Assembly (NCBI GenBank): GCA_002392265.1
Contig: DGGP01000066.1
Span: 1-13,398 of the forward strand
Direction of reading: 5' to 3'
Length of the DNA: 13,398 bases
Source: Firmicutes bacterium UBA3871
GTDB lineage: Bacteria > Bacillota > Clostridia > Peptostreptococcales > Anaerovoracaceae
Position 1 is the first letter of the stretch, and each line of letters opens with the position of its first letter. Below, one piece after another: positions 5,803-13,331 of this stretch. The translations under genes were made by a program, and so were the position numbers. Under the pieces are notes generated by a model that was not told the origin of the DNA, made no database searches, and worked only from the letters and a program-made list of their open reading frames with translations.

Positions 5803-6954
5803 ATGGATAGATTTGATGATTTTTACGATGAAACGGAGAAAGACGAAGAAAAAGAGAATATAGGGCGCAGGCTCACAAAAAAGGCGAAAACCGCCCTGCT
5901 GGCCGTAGGCCTTACGGTGCTGCTTGCGCTGGTGATAATTGCGGGATGCTTTATTGCATACGGCGCGGGAGTCGCTCCCGAGCCGGTGGGGCATGTCATC
6001 GTGCAGATGGAATCTGCGCTCAGCGAGGCAGGCATCCACGTGCCGTTCATCGGCACCACCGGCGGTGCTGTGGCATCGCCTGCGGCTTACGAGCCGATCA
6101 CAACACCTTATGTAAGACCGGGGACTACCAGCGAGGGCGCACTTGATGCGGAGGGGAATCCTATAGGCGCCAGCGGGGCTGCCCTGACAAGCGGAGCTGC
6201 CCTGACCAGCGGGGCTGCCCTGACAGGCGGAGCTGTTGCGACACCGGCGGCTGTAGAGCCGGAGCCGCAGATTGAAGGCGATGCATCGGGGCTTTATCCG
6301 GAGATGAAGGTTTCAAGGCCTGCAAACCAGGTTTCGACGACAAACGTTGTATATCTGACCTTTGACGACGGTCCTTGCTCGGTAACTGAGGACGTGCTCG
6401 ACACGCTGGCGGATTACGATGTAAAGGCGACGTTCTTTGTTGTGGGCAACAGGCTGACCGAGGCTACACGGCCTATTATTGACAGAATGGTACGCGACGG
6501 CCATACTATAGGTGTGCACACGACGACTCATAAATACAAGCCGATTTACGCTTCGGTGAACGCTTATCTTGAGGATTTCCACACGACATACGAGCTGATT
6601 CACGATATGACGGGGCAGTATCCAAAGATTTTCAGATTCCCGGGTGGCAGCATCAATTCGTACAACGTGAATACGCACACTGCAATCATAAACGAGATGA
6701 CAAAGCGCGGCTTTACATACTATGACTGGAACGTTTCCGCGGGAGATGCGGCATCGAACCCTTCGGAGGAGGGGATACTTCTGAACGCCACCAGGGGCAC
6801 AAAGTACAAGGATGTAAAGAAGAATGTCGTTGTTCTGATGCACGATACATCGAGCCTGACAGCCTCGCAGCTGGGCGCGATAATAGAGACATATATTAAT
6901 GAAGGCTTTACTTTTGAAGCAATCACGCCTTCAGTAAAACCTATTATATTCTAA
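5803..6954 (+). CDS. Membrane-anchored polysaccharide deacetylase (NodB domain)
   Basis: The 383-residue protein should remove acetyl groups from cell-wall peptidoglycan or another GlcNAc-type polysaccharide. An acidic cytoplasmic N-terminus is followed by a transmembrane helix at about residues 31-53, then an extracellular Ala/Ser/Gly/Pro-rich linker with four 6-residue repeats (about 124-147), then the NodB domain (~180-375). The catalytic motifs are TFDDGP (base Asp188, metal ligand Asp189), HTTTH (metal ligands His239 and His243), RFPGG (Arg278), DWN (Asp308-Trp309) and LMHD (His347). The third motif reads RFPGG where RxPxG with Pro or Tyr is more usual. Only the ATG at 5803 is possible: an in-frame stop lies at 5782 and the next ATG is beyond the membrane helix. 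There is no ribosome binding site; the gene appears to be read from a leaderless transcript. It is monocistronic, with an insertion sequence upstream and a terminator downstream. Confidence 0.92.
   Translation: MDRFDDFYDETEKDEEKENIGRRLTKKAKTALLAVGLTVLLALVIIAGCFIAYGAGVAPEPVGHVIVQMESALSEAGIHVPFIGTTGGAVASPAAYEPITTPYVRPGTTSEGALDAEGNPIGASGAALTSGAALTSGAALTGGAVATPAAVEPEPQIEGDASGLYPEMKVSRPANQVSTTNVVYLTFDDGPCSVTEDVLDTLADYDVKATFFVVGNRLTEATRPIIDRMVRDGHTIGVHTTTHKYKPIYASVNAYLEDFHTTYELIHDMTGQYPKIFRFPGGSINSYNVNTHTAIINEMTKRGFTYYDWNVSAGDAASNPSEEGILLNATRGTKYKDVKKNVVVLMHDTSSLTASQLGAIIETYINEGFTFEAITPSVKPIIF
6172..6243 (+). repeat. Four tandem 18-bp units in the deacetylase linker
   Basis: Units begin at 6172, 6190, 6208 and 6226. 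The first three read agcggRgctgccctgacM, encoding SGAALT; the fourth is degenerate and encodes GGAVAT. Because the unit is six codons, gain or loss of copies would change linker length without shifting the frame. Confidence 0.85.
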
Positions 6955-6967
6955 GCAGAAAACAAAA

Positions 6968-7011
6968 GCCTGCTTCGGAGACAGCCTCCGAGGCAGGCCC
7001 TATTAGTTTTT
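6968..7011 (+). terminator. Hairpin terminator after the deacetylase gene
   Basis: Arms 6968-6980 (gcctgcttcggag) and 6986-6998 (ctccgaggcaggc) pair over 13 positions with one G-T wobble around a 5-base loop. A TTTTT run comes only at 7007-7011, 8 bases after the stem, so the U-tract is less tightly placed than in a textbook terminator. It starts 13 bases after the deacetylase stop and separates that gene from the transporter operon. Confidence 0.7.
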
Positions 7012-7043
7012 GCGTTTTTGCGCAGCCACCTTCACAAAACAGT

Positions 7044-7060
7044 TATCGCTAAAACCGATA
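7044..7060. promoter_or_regulatory. Small inverted repeat upstream of the transporter promoter
   Basis: TATCG and CGATA flank 7 bases, about 50 bp upstream of the -35 box of the transporter operon. It could be an operator half-site pair, but 5-bp arms are short and can arise by chance. The rest of the 231-base gap between 6955 and 7185 holds the terminator and the promoter; I see no T-box or other riboswitch in it. Confidence 0.25.
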
Positions 7061-7111
7061 GCCAGTAAGCGAAAAAGTTGCATAATTATTGCGTTAAAAA
7101 GCCCGAAAGTA

Positions 7112-7140
7112 TTTACAATTCAAAATCTAAAAATTATAAT
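7112..7140 (+). promoter_or_regulatory. Sigma-A promoter of the branched-chain amino acid transporter operon
   Basis: TTTACA (7112-7117) and TATAAT (7135-7140) are separated by 17 bases, matching the sigma-A consensus at 5/6 and 6/6. Transcription should start near 7147, giving a leader of about 39 bases with GGAGG at 7172-7176, 9 bases before the ATG. The spacer carries 7121-7135 (caaaatctaaaaatt), which matches the CodY box at 10 of 15 positions; this is suggestive for an amino-acid transporter but weak in AT-rich DNA. Confidence 0.8.
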
Positions 7141-7185
7141 ATTCGTGTAATATTAAGTTAATTATTTCTTGGGAGGAAATAGCAA

Positions 7186-8430
7186 ATGAAAAAGATTTCA
7201 TTATTACTCGTACTATTATTGGTATTCTCCGTTTTCGCATTTGGCTGCGGAGAGAGCGGAGACGACAGTGCTGCTAATGCAGATGCAACAGGCATCAGCG
7301 TAGAAGGCACTACTATCCACATCGGCGTTTTCGAGCCTACAACAGGTGAAAACGGCGGCGGCGGAATGCAGGAAGTTCTCGGCGCTCGTTATGCTAACCA
7401 GCTCTACGGCACCGTAGAAATCAACGGCACTACTTATGACATCGTACTCGACGAAGTTGACAACCAGTCCGACAAGGCTGCAGCTGTAACAGCTGCTAAC
7501 CAGCTGATCTCCAAGGGCGTTGTTGCAGTTCTCGGTTCATACGGCTCAGGCGTATCCATCGCTGCAGGCGAAACCTTCATGAACGCACAGGTTCCGGCAG
7601 TTGGCTGCTCTTGCACTAACCCACAGGTTACACTCGGTAACGACTTCTACTTCAGAGCTTGCTTCCTGGACCCATTCCAGGGCACAGTAATGGCTAACTA
7701 TGCTATCACTGAAGGCTACACAACAGCAGCAGTTATTTCCCAGAACGGCGATGACTACTCAACAGGCCTTGCTACATATTTCAAGAACGCTTTCCAGGAA
7801 CTCGGCGGAACAGTTGTTGCAGACGTTACTTACCAGACAAACGAGTCTGACTTCAACGCACTGCTCACAAGCATCAAGGCTGAGAACCCTGATTGCATCT
7901 TCTGCCCATCCTCTATCGTAACTGCTACACTGATTCTGCCTCAGATGACTGCTAACGGCATCCAGGCTCAGGTTCTCGCAGGCGATACTTGGGAAAACGC
8001 AGCTATCATCTCCAATGATGCTGTAGGCGTTGCATTCTCAACATTCTTCGATGAAACTGACGAGTCAAATGCAGTTGCTGCAGAGTTCGTTAACGGATTC
8101 AAAGAATACTTAAACTCCAATCCACAGAACATCACTTGGAATGCTAATACAGATACAGTAGCAGCAGTTTCCGCTCTTGGTTATGATGCCTACATGGCAG
8201 TTTACCATGCTCTCGAAGCTCTTAACGGAACCGATATTGAAACAATCAATTCCGTTGCCATCAGAGATGCTTTGGTTAACGTATCATTCGACGGTGTTAC
8301 CGGTGCAATCTCGTTCGACGAGAACGGCGACGCTATCAAGGATACAGCGTATATCAAGACTGTGACTGAGGATTCCCTCGCAACTCAGTCATTCCAGTTC
8401 GTAAGAACTCAGTCTGTAGCAGATCTTTAA
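7186..8430 (+). CDS. livJ: Branched-chain amino acid-type ABC transporter, substrate-binding lipoprotein (first copy)
   Basis: The 414-residue protein captures the substrate outside the membrane and delivers it to LivHM. Residues 1-21 form a lipoprotein signal peptide ending FAFGC; the Cys would be lipidated and hold the protein on the outer membrane face. An acidic Ser/Asp/Ala linker is followed by a type I periplasmic-binding fold (Peripla_BP_6), with IGVFEPTTG, DNQSD, VLGSYGSG, CTNPQVT, FRACFLDPFQGT and late FDENGD. Leu, Ile or Val is the family's usual substrate, but related proteins bind other amino acids, amides or urea, so the ligand is not certain. Codon choice is strongly skewed (Ala almost only GCT or GCA), and it has a consensus promoter and GGAGG site, all pointing to high expression. 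A hairpin follows before the permease genes. Gene symbol is by family analogy. Confidence 0.92.
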   Translation: MKKISLLLVLLLVFSVFAFGCGESGDDSAANADATGISVEGTTIHIGVFEPTTGENGGGGMQEVLGARYANQLYGTVEINGTTYDIVLDEVDNQSDKAAAVTAANQLISKGVVAVLGSYGSGVSIAAGETFMNAQVPAVGCSCTNPQVTLGNDFYFRACFLDPFQGTVMANYAITEGYTTAAVISQNGDDYSTGLATYFKNAFQELGGTVVADVTYQTNESDFNALLTSIKAENPDCIFCPSSIVTATLILPQMTANGIQAQVLAGDTWENAAIISNDAVGVAFSTFFDETDESNAVAAEFVNGFKEYLNSNPQNITWNANTDTVAAVSALGYDAYMAVYHALEALNGTDIETINSVAIRDALVNVSFDGVTGAISFDENGDAIKDTAYIKTVTEDSLATQSFQFVRTQSVADL

Positions 8431-8471
8431 TCTACCGGATCTCCGATATACGGAAACCAAGAGTTAATTTT

Positions 8472-8510
8472 GCGGCGCGGGGTGTCATTTTTCCGGATAC
8501 CCTGCACCGC
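8472..8510 (+). terminator. Intercistronic hairpin between binding-protein and permease genes (attenuator or mRNA stabiliser)
   Basis: Arms 8472-8486 (gcggcgcggggtgtc) and 8496-8510 (gataccctgcaccgc) pair over 15 positions with one C-A mismatch and two G-T wobbles around a 9-base loop. No clean T-run follows, so it probably allows read-through. In other binding-protein transporter operons, hairpins here protect the upstream mRNA and lower expression of the membrane parts; that role is inferred. Confidence 0.65.
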
Positions 8511-8536
8511 TATTTACATTTAGGAGGCTAGCTCAA

Positions 8537-9418
8537 ATGACCAATTTCCTACAGTACATTCTGGCGGGAATTTCGATCGGCAGTATCTATGCCTTGATAG
8601 CAATCGGCTATACGATGGTATACGGTATACTGCGCTTGATCAACTTCGCTCATGGCGATATTTTTATGATGGCTGCCTATTTCATGATATTTGCCATGGT
8701 TGACTTCATGATCCCATGGTATATTTCTATGTTTATCATGATTATCGCAACCATTGTTTTAGGTGTACTAATAGAAAAAATCGCCTACAAACCACTTCGA
8801 ACTGCGCCGCGAATGTCTATTATGATATCCGCCATAGGCGTATCATATTTGCTACAGAATCTGGCGACGTATCTGTTCTCGGCCCTGCCAAAACAGTACC
8901 CGTCTATTCCTATTTTAAATACGACAGTTCATTTCGGTGAAGCTTCAACTTCACTGGTTACAATATTAACCCCTATCATCTGCGTAGGATGCGTATTCGG
9001 TCTGCTTGCCCTTGTAAAGTACACAAAGGTCGGCATGGCAATGCGTGCGGTTTCAAAGGATTTTGAAACTGCTCAGCTGATGGGTATTCAGATTAACAAC
9101 ATTATTTCGCTGACATTCGTAATCGGATGCGGTCTCGCCGCAGTAGGTTCAATTCTCTACTTCACACCGAGACCTTCAGTATTCCCTCTCGCGGGCTCAC
9201 TTCCGGGACTTAAATGCTTCGTTGCCGCAGTATTCGGCGGTATCGGATCGATTCCGGGTGCTGTAGTCGGCGGTTTTGTTGTGGGTATGTGCGAGACATT
9301 CATGAAGGCTGTAGGCCTTTCCGAATTCTCCGATGTATTCACATTTGTATTATTAATTATAGTACTCATGTTCAGGCCTACAGGCTTGTTCGGTGAAAAG
9401 ATGGCAGAGAAGGTGTAA
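8537..9418 (+). CDS. livH: Branched-chain amino acid-type ABC transporter permease LivH
   Basis: The 293-residue integral membrane protein is one half of the translocation channel. It is hydrophobic throughout, with about eight membrane-spanning segments, and fits the BPD_transp_2 family in length and motif. Diagnostic stretches are GISIGSIYALIAIGYTMVYG near the start, LINFAHGDIFM, the cytoplasmic loop GMAMRAVSKDFETAQLMGI that contacts the ATPase (EAA-like), and the C-terminal AAVFGGIGSIPGAVVGG. AGGAGG at 8522-8527 lies 9 bases before the ATG. The gene comes after the intercistronic hairpin, and its stop is 3 bases from the LivM start, so the two permeases are translationally coupled and should form a heterodimer. 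Confidence 0.95.
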   Translation: MTNFLQYILAGISIGSIYALIAIGYTMVYGILRLINFAHGDIFMMAAYFMIFAMVDFMIPWYISMFIMIIATIVLGVLIEKIAYKPLRTAPRMSIMISAIGVSYLLQNLATYLFSALPKQYPSIPILNTTVHFGEASTSLVTILTPIICVGCVFGLLALVKYTKVGMAMRAVSKDFETAQLMGIQINNIISLTFVIGCGLAAVGSILYFTPRPSVFPLAGSLPGLKCFVAAVFGGIGSIPGAVVGGFVVGMCETFMKAVGLSEFSDVFTFVLLIIVLMFRPTGLFGEKMAEKV

Positions 9419-9421
9419 ATT

Positions 9422-10558
9422 ATGGAGAGATTAAATCAGAAAACAAAAATGACAGCCTCCATCATTGCATGCATTGCCCTTGTAGTTTTGCTGGTTTTAA
9501 GTTATACTAATACAGGCACGACTTCGATGCTCCGTTCCGTACTTCAGCTCGGCTCGATTTATGCACTTGCGGCAGCAAGCATGAATCTCCTAAACGGCTT
9601 TACGGGACTGTTTTCGCTCGGACATGCAGGCTTTATGGCAATAGGCGCATATACTTATGCAGTGCTTACCATTCCGGTAAACAAAAAGGCTAACGTTTAC
9701 TACCTCTACGGCGTAGCGGACAGCCTTGCGAATGTGGCACTTCCTAACTGGCTTGGCCTGATTATAGGCGGCATAGCTGCAGCGATTATTGCAGCGCTAA
9801 TCGGTGCCGCAGTGCTCAGACTGAAGTCTGACTACTTCGCAATCGCCACCCTCGGACTTGCTGAAATCGTACGTATCTGTGTGGCAAGCTCCCCTATGGC
9901 GAGAATTACAAACGGCTCACTCGGACTTAAAAACATTCCGGGATTCACAAACATAGGCTTCATACCGGCATATTTCGTACCGTTTATCGTGGTAGCAATA
10001 TGCCTGGTTATAATGTTCCTGCTCATCAACTGTTCCTACGGCCGCGCATTCAAGGCAATCCGCGAGGATGAAATCGCTGCCGAGGCTATGGGCATCAATC
10101 TGGCACGCCACAAGCAGATGTCATTTATCATCAGCTCGTTCTTTGCCGGAATCGCAGGAGCACTGCTGGCTATGTTCCTCGGAGCTATTCAGTCTACGAC
10201 ATTCCCTCTGATGCTGACCTACAACATCCTTTTAATCGTTGTAATCGGCGGAATGGGTTCACTTTCAGGCTCAATCATCTCTGCATTCCTGGTTATTGCA
10301 GCAAAGGAATGGTGGCTGAGATTCCTCGACGTAGAGCAGTACATCGGAGACTGGCAGGTGCCGCTCCTTCGTACGGGCTTCAGAATGGTAGTATTCTCTG
10401 TAATTCTGATGGTAGTAGTACTGTTCTGGCGCCAGGGCATCATGGGTCAGAAGGAATTTTCATGGGACGGAGTATATAACTTCTTCAGGCGTTTAAAGAC
10501 TAAATTCCGTGGTAAAAATACAAAAGCAGCCGCAGAAGGAGGTAACGCAAATGAGTAA
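9422..10558 (+). CDS. livM: Branched-chain amino acid-type ABC transporter permease LivM
   Basis: The 378-residue polytopic membrane protein is the second half of the channel. About eight to nine hydrophobic segments are seen. Family features include SIYALAAASMNLLNGFTGLFSLGHAGFM near the N-terminus (GFTGLFSLGHAGF is the family hallmark), SDYFAIATLGLAEIVRI, the ATPase-contact loop GRAFKAIREDEIAAEAMGI, and VIGGMGSLSGSI. A basic cytoplasmic C-terminal tail (about 350 onward, ending EGGNANE) extends past the last helix. The start is 3 bases after the LivH stop, with gagaaggtg inside the LivH end as ribosome binding site. Its last 8 bases overlap the LivG start, so this stretch also carries the LivG ribosome binding site. 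Confidence 0.95.
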   Translation: MERLNQKTKMTASIIACIALVVLLVLSYTNTGTTSMLRSVLQLGSIYALAAASMNLLNGFTGLFSLGHAGFMAIGAYTYAVLTIPVNKKANVYYLYGVADSLANVALPNWLGLIIGGIAAAIIAALIGAAVLRLKSDYFAIATLGLAEIVRICVASSPMARITNGSLGLKNIPGFTNIGFIPAYFVPFIVVAICLVIMFLLINCSYGRAFKAIREDEIAAEAMGINLARHKQMSFIISSFFAGIAGALLAMFLGAIQSTTFPLMLTYNILLIVVIGGMGSLSGSIISAFLVIAAKEWWLRFLDVEQYIGDWQVPLLRTGFRMVVFSVILMVVVLFWRQGIMGQKEFSWDGVYNFFRRLKTKFRGKNTKAAAEGGNANE

Positions 10559-11390
10559 TCAGAACGTTCTCCGCGTATGCGACGCGACAATGCAATTTGG
10601 CGGCGTAGTAGCTGTCAACAACCTGAACCTCGAGGTTAACAAGGGCGAAATTATCGGCCTGATCGGACCTAACGGTGCAGGAAAAACTACAGCTTTCAAC
10701 GTTATCACCGGAGTTTACGCACCGACAAACGGCGCGGTTGAGCTTAACGGTGAGCGTATAGTTGAAAATCATCCACAGGGCAAGATGCGCGAGCTTTACA
10801 ACGGTGAAAACCTTGGAAAGTATAACGATGTAAAGGTGCTTACACCTGACCGCATCACAAAGCTCGGCGTTGCGAGAACATTCCAGAATATCAGGCTCTT
10901 CAAGAACCTTACCGTATTCGACAATGTTTTAATCGCAAAGCACATGAATATGAAGGGCAATATCTTCTCCGACGTCTTCCGCATTAACCGCAAGGAAGAG
11001 GACCGGATGAAGGCGGAAACTTTAGAACTTCTCCGCATTCTCGGTCTGGAAGAGCACAAGGACGATATAGCCACCTCACTGCCTTACGGCAAGCAGAGAC
11101 ATCTCGAAATTGCCAGAGCGCTCGCTACAAAGCCGAGCCTGCTGCTTCTCGACGAGCCTGCTGCCGGAATGAATCCGCAGGAATCTGATGACCTGATGAA
11201 GTTCGTCGGCAGAATCAGAAATGATTTCGATCTTTCAATTCTGATGATTGAACACCACATGCAGGTTATTATGGGTATCTGCGACCGCATTTATGTACTC
11301 GATTACGGCACACTCATTGCTGAGGGCACTCCTGCCGAAATCCAGAACAATCCAAAGGTAATTGAGGCTTATCTGGGGGTGGATGAATAA
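10551..11390 (+). CDS. livG: Branched-chain amino acid-type ABC transporter ATP-binding protein LivG
   Basis: The 279-residue cytoplasmic ATPase drives uptake together with LivF. It shows Walker A GPNGAGKT (39-46), the signature-like LPYGKQRHLEIARAL, Walker B LLLLDEPAAGMNP, and the switch His in IEHHM. As in other LivG proteins, the signature is the variant (L)PYG(K/Q)QR rather than LSGGQ, and an extra segment lies between Walker A and the Q-loop (ARTFQNIRLFKNLTVFDNV). The ATG at 10551 is chosen: AAGGAGG at 10536-10542 is 8 bases upstream and MSNQNVLRV is a natural start; an in-frame GTG at 10509 would add 14 charged residues and overlap LivM by 50 bases. It overlaps LivM by 8 bases and LivF by 1 base. 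Confidence 0.95.
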   Translation: MSNQNVLRVCDATMQFGGVVAVNNLNLEVNKGEIIGLIGPNGAGKTTAFNVITGVYAPTNGAVELNGERIVENHPQGKMRELYNGENLGKYNDVKVLTPDRITKLGVARTFQNIRLFKNLTVFDNVLIAKHMNMKGNIFSDVFRINRKEEDRMKAETLELLRILGLEEHKDDIATSLPYGKQRHLEIARALATKPSLLLLDEPAAGMNPQESDDLMKFVGRIRNDFDLSILMIEHHMQVIMGICDRIYVLDYGTLIAEGTPAEIQNNPKVIEAYLGVDE

Positions 11391-12094
11391 TGTTAAAAAT
11401 AGAAAACGTACACGTTTATTACGGTGGTATCCACGCTCTAAGGGGTATCAACATGGACGTAGAGGACGGTGCTATTATCTCCCTCATCGGAGCTAACGGC
11501 GCCGGCAAATCGACCACGCTGAAATCCATAATGAGCCTGGTAAACAAAACGGAAGGCACCATCACCTTCAATGGGAAAGACATCACAAAGATGGGAACCC
11601 GTGACATCGTAAAAGAAGGAATCGTGCTCTGCCCTGAGGGCAGACGCGTGTTCCCGGACCTTACGGTTGCGGAAAATCTCATCATGGGTTCATACCTCAG
11701 AAAGGACAAGGAAGGTATCAAAAAAGATACCGAGTGGGTGTATGAACTCTTCCCGCGCATGAAGGAAAGAGAGTGGCAGCTTGCCGGCACACTTTCAGGC
11801 GGCGAGCAGCAGATGCTTGCTGTAGGCCGTGCGCTGATGGCAAAGCCAAAGCTCCTCATGCTCGATGAGCCTTCACTTGGTTTGGCACCACTGGTTATAA
11901 AGGACATCTTCTCAATCATCAAGCAGATCAGGGAATCCGGAGTAAACGTACTCCTGATCGAGCAGAACGCAAAGGCGGCGCTCGAGATTTCCGATTTTGC
12001 CTATGTAATGGAAACAGGCGTTGTTACCATGTCAGGCAAGGGTAAGGACCTGCTAAACGACGAAAGAGTCCAGAAGGCTTACTTAGGAGAATAA
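11390..12094 (+). CDS. livF: Branched-chain amino acid-type ABC transporter ATP-binding protein LivF
   Basis: The 234-residue cytoplasmic ATPase pairs with LivG under the LivHM channel. Motifs: Walker A GANGAGKST (34-42), Q-loop and LivF-specific VLCPEGRRVFPDLTVAENL, signature LSGGEQQ, Walker B LLMLDEPSLGLAP, and LIEQNAK in place of the switch-His motif, as normal for LivF. Length is standard for the family. The ATG overlaps the LivG stop by one base (TAATG), with gggggtgga upstream, so translation is coupled. It is followed after 8 bases by a second binding-protein gene. Confidence 0.95.
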   Translation: MLKIENVHVYYGGIHALRGINMDVEDGAIISLIGANGAGKSTTLKSIMSLVNKTEGTITFNGKDITKMGTRDIVKEGIVLCPEGRRVFPDLTVAENLIMGSYLRKDKEGIKKDTEWVYELFPRMKEREWQLAGTLSGGEQQMLAVGRALMAKPKLLMLDEPSLGLAPLVIKDIFSIIKQIRESGVNVLLIEQNAKAALEISDFAYVMETGVVTMSGKGKDLLNDERVQKAYLGE

Positions 12095-12102
12095 AGAAAA
12101 TT

Positions 12103-13305
12103 ATGAGACGAAGGTATTTAAGAGGTTTTGTACTAATAGTGGCTGCGCTGATGATGGCTTGCAGCCTGGCAGCTTGTGCTACCCTGGATGCCTTCGTCGA
12201 TACTTTTATTGAGCAAAAAGAGGAGCCGGAGGAAACTGTGAGAATTGGCGTATTTGAGCCGCTTACAGGTCCGGACAGCGAATACGGCAAGCTTGAGGTA
12301 ATGGGAATTGAGCTTGCTAACGAGCTCTACCCTGTGGTGCTGCAAAAGCCGGTGGAGCTGATATATGCCGACAATCAGTCGGACATCGACGTGGCGACGG
12401 CAGCAATTCAGGATCTGATTGCGAAAAGGCCCGCAATAGTGCTGGGCAGCTACGGCGACATAAACTCTCTTGTGGCGGTTAAATATCTCGAGGCGGCGAA
12501 AATCCCCGCAATGGCGATAACCAACACAAACCCGCTGGTGACGAGCAACAACCCTTACTATTTCAGAGTGTGCTACGTCGAGACCTACCAGGGCACGGCG
12601 CTGGCAAAGTTTACGGTTGAGTCGCTGGGGACCAGCTCGGCTGCCATCATCCGCGAGAAGGGCAACGACACAGCAACTGCGCTCGCCCGCACATTCGAGG
12701 ACAAGATGATGCAGATGACCGAAAGCCCTACAACCGTCTGTACCACCATAGAGTACGAAGCAGGCAAGGCTGACTGGTCAAAGGAAATCGCAAGCATAAA
12801 GGCTTCGGGGCTGCAGGCCGTATTCCTGCCGGCAAACCTCGATGACACCCGTGCTATACTTAACGAAGCGGACAAGCAGGACTACAAAGGCGTGTTCCTC
12901 GGCACAGACGTCTGGAGCAGCGACGAGTTTTTGAGCATAATGAACAATCTGGACGTAAACGTTGCCATTTCGGTGGTTTACGCGCCGGACACATCGGTTA
13001 ACGATATGTCGAAAATCTTCCTGCAGGCGTACCACGCAAAGTACGGTGTCGAATCGGTGCCGGACCCTGCGGTGGCGCTGGGCTTTGATGCTTACATAAT
13101 AGCGGTTGACTCGATTAACCGCATCTGCACGGCGCTCGACGGAGAGCTGCTTGCGACAAGCATAGGGCTGGAGACGGCATTCCCGGGGGCTTCGGGGAAC
13201 ATCACATTCGATGTGGACGGAAACCCTATGAAAACAGTTATAATTGAAGGAGTCAGAAACGGTAAATTCGTGAAGCTATACACGATGGAACCGATATTTG
13301 AATAA
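12103..13305 (+). CDS. Second branched-chain amino acid-type substrate-binding lipoprotein
   Basis: The 400-residue protein is a divergent paralogue of the first binding protein in this operon. Residues 1-24 are a lipoprotein signal peptide with a good lipobox (LAAC). The Peripla_BP_6 fold follows, sharing IGVFEPLTG, NQSD, VLGSYG, TNPLVT, YYFRVCYVETYQGT and FDVDGNP with the first copy; most of the remaining sequence differs. The region that follows the second beta strand in the ligand cleft reads ITNTNPLVT rather than CSCTNPQVT, so the ligand range may differ. The nearest ribosome binding site, aggaga at 12085-12090, is 12 bases from the ATG, which is long, and codons lack the bias of the first copy (many GCG, GGG, CTG). 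Lower output is expected. It lies 8 bases after LivF, so it probably belongs to the operon and uses the same LivHMGF. Confidence 0.92.
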   Translation: MRRRYLRGFVLIVAALMMACSLAACATLDAFVDTFIEQKEEPEETVRIGVFEPLTGPDSEYGKLEVMGIELANELYPVVLQKPVELIYADNQSDIDVATAAIQDLIAKRPAIVLGSYGDINSLVAVKYLEAAKIPAMAITNTNPLVTSNNPYYFRVCYVETYQGTALAKFTVESLGTSSAAIIREKGNDTATALARTFEDKMMQMTESPTTVCTTIEYEAGKADWSKEIASIKASGLQAVFLPANLDDTRAILNEADKQDYKGVFLGTDVWSSDEFLSIMNNLDVNVAISVVYAPDTSVNDMSKIFLQAYHAKYGVESVPDPAVALGFDAYIIAVDSINRICTALDGELLATSIGLETAFPGASGNITFDVDGNPMKTVIIEGVRNGKFVKLYTMEPIFE

Positions 13306-13331
13306 ATAAAAAGAGATTAAGGAGAATAAAA

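Noticed and set aside
6313..6843. A 176-codon open frame on the - strand inside the deacetylase gene
   Set aside because: It is antisense to a gene with all NodB motifs, has no ribosome binding site that I can see, and its translation resembles no family I know.
6955..7185. T-box or other riboswitch before the transporter operon
   Set aside because: The predicted leader is only about 39 bases and contains no T-box sequence or stable aptamer-like fold.
11419..11922. A 167-codon - strand open frame inside livF
   Set aside because: It is a shadow of a gene with every ABC ATPase motif intact.
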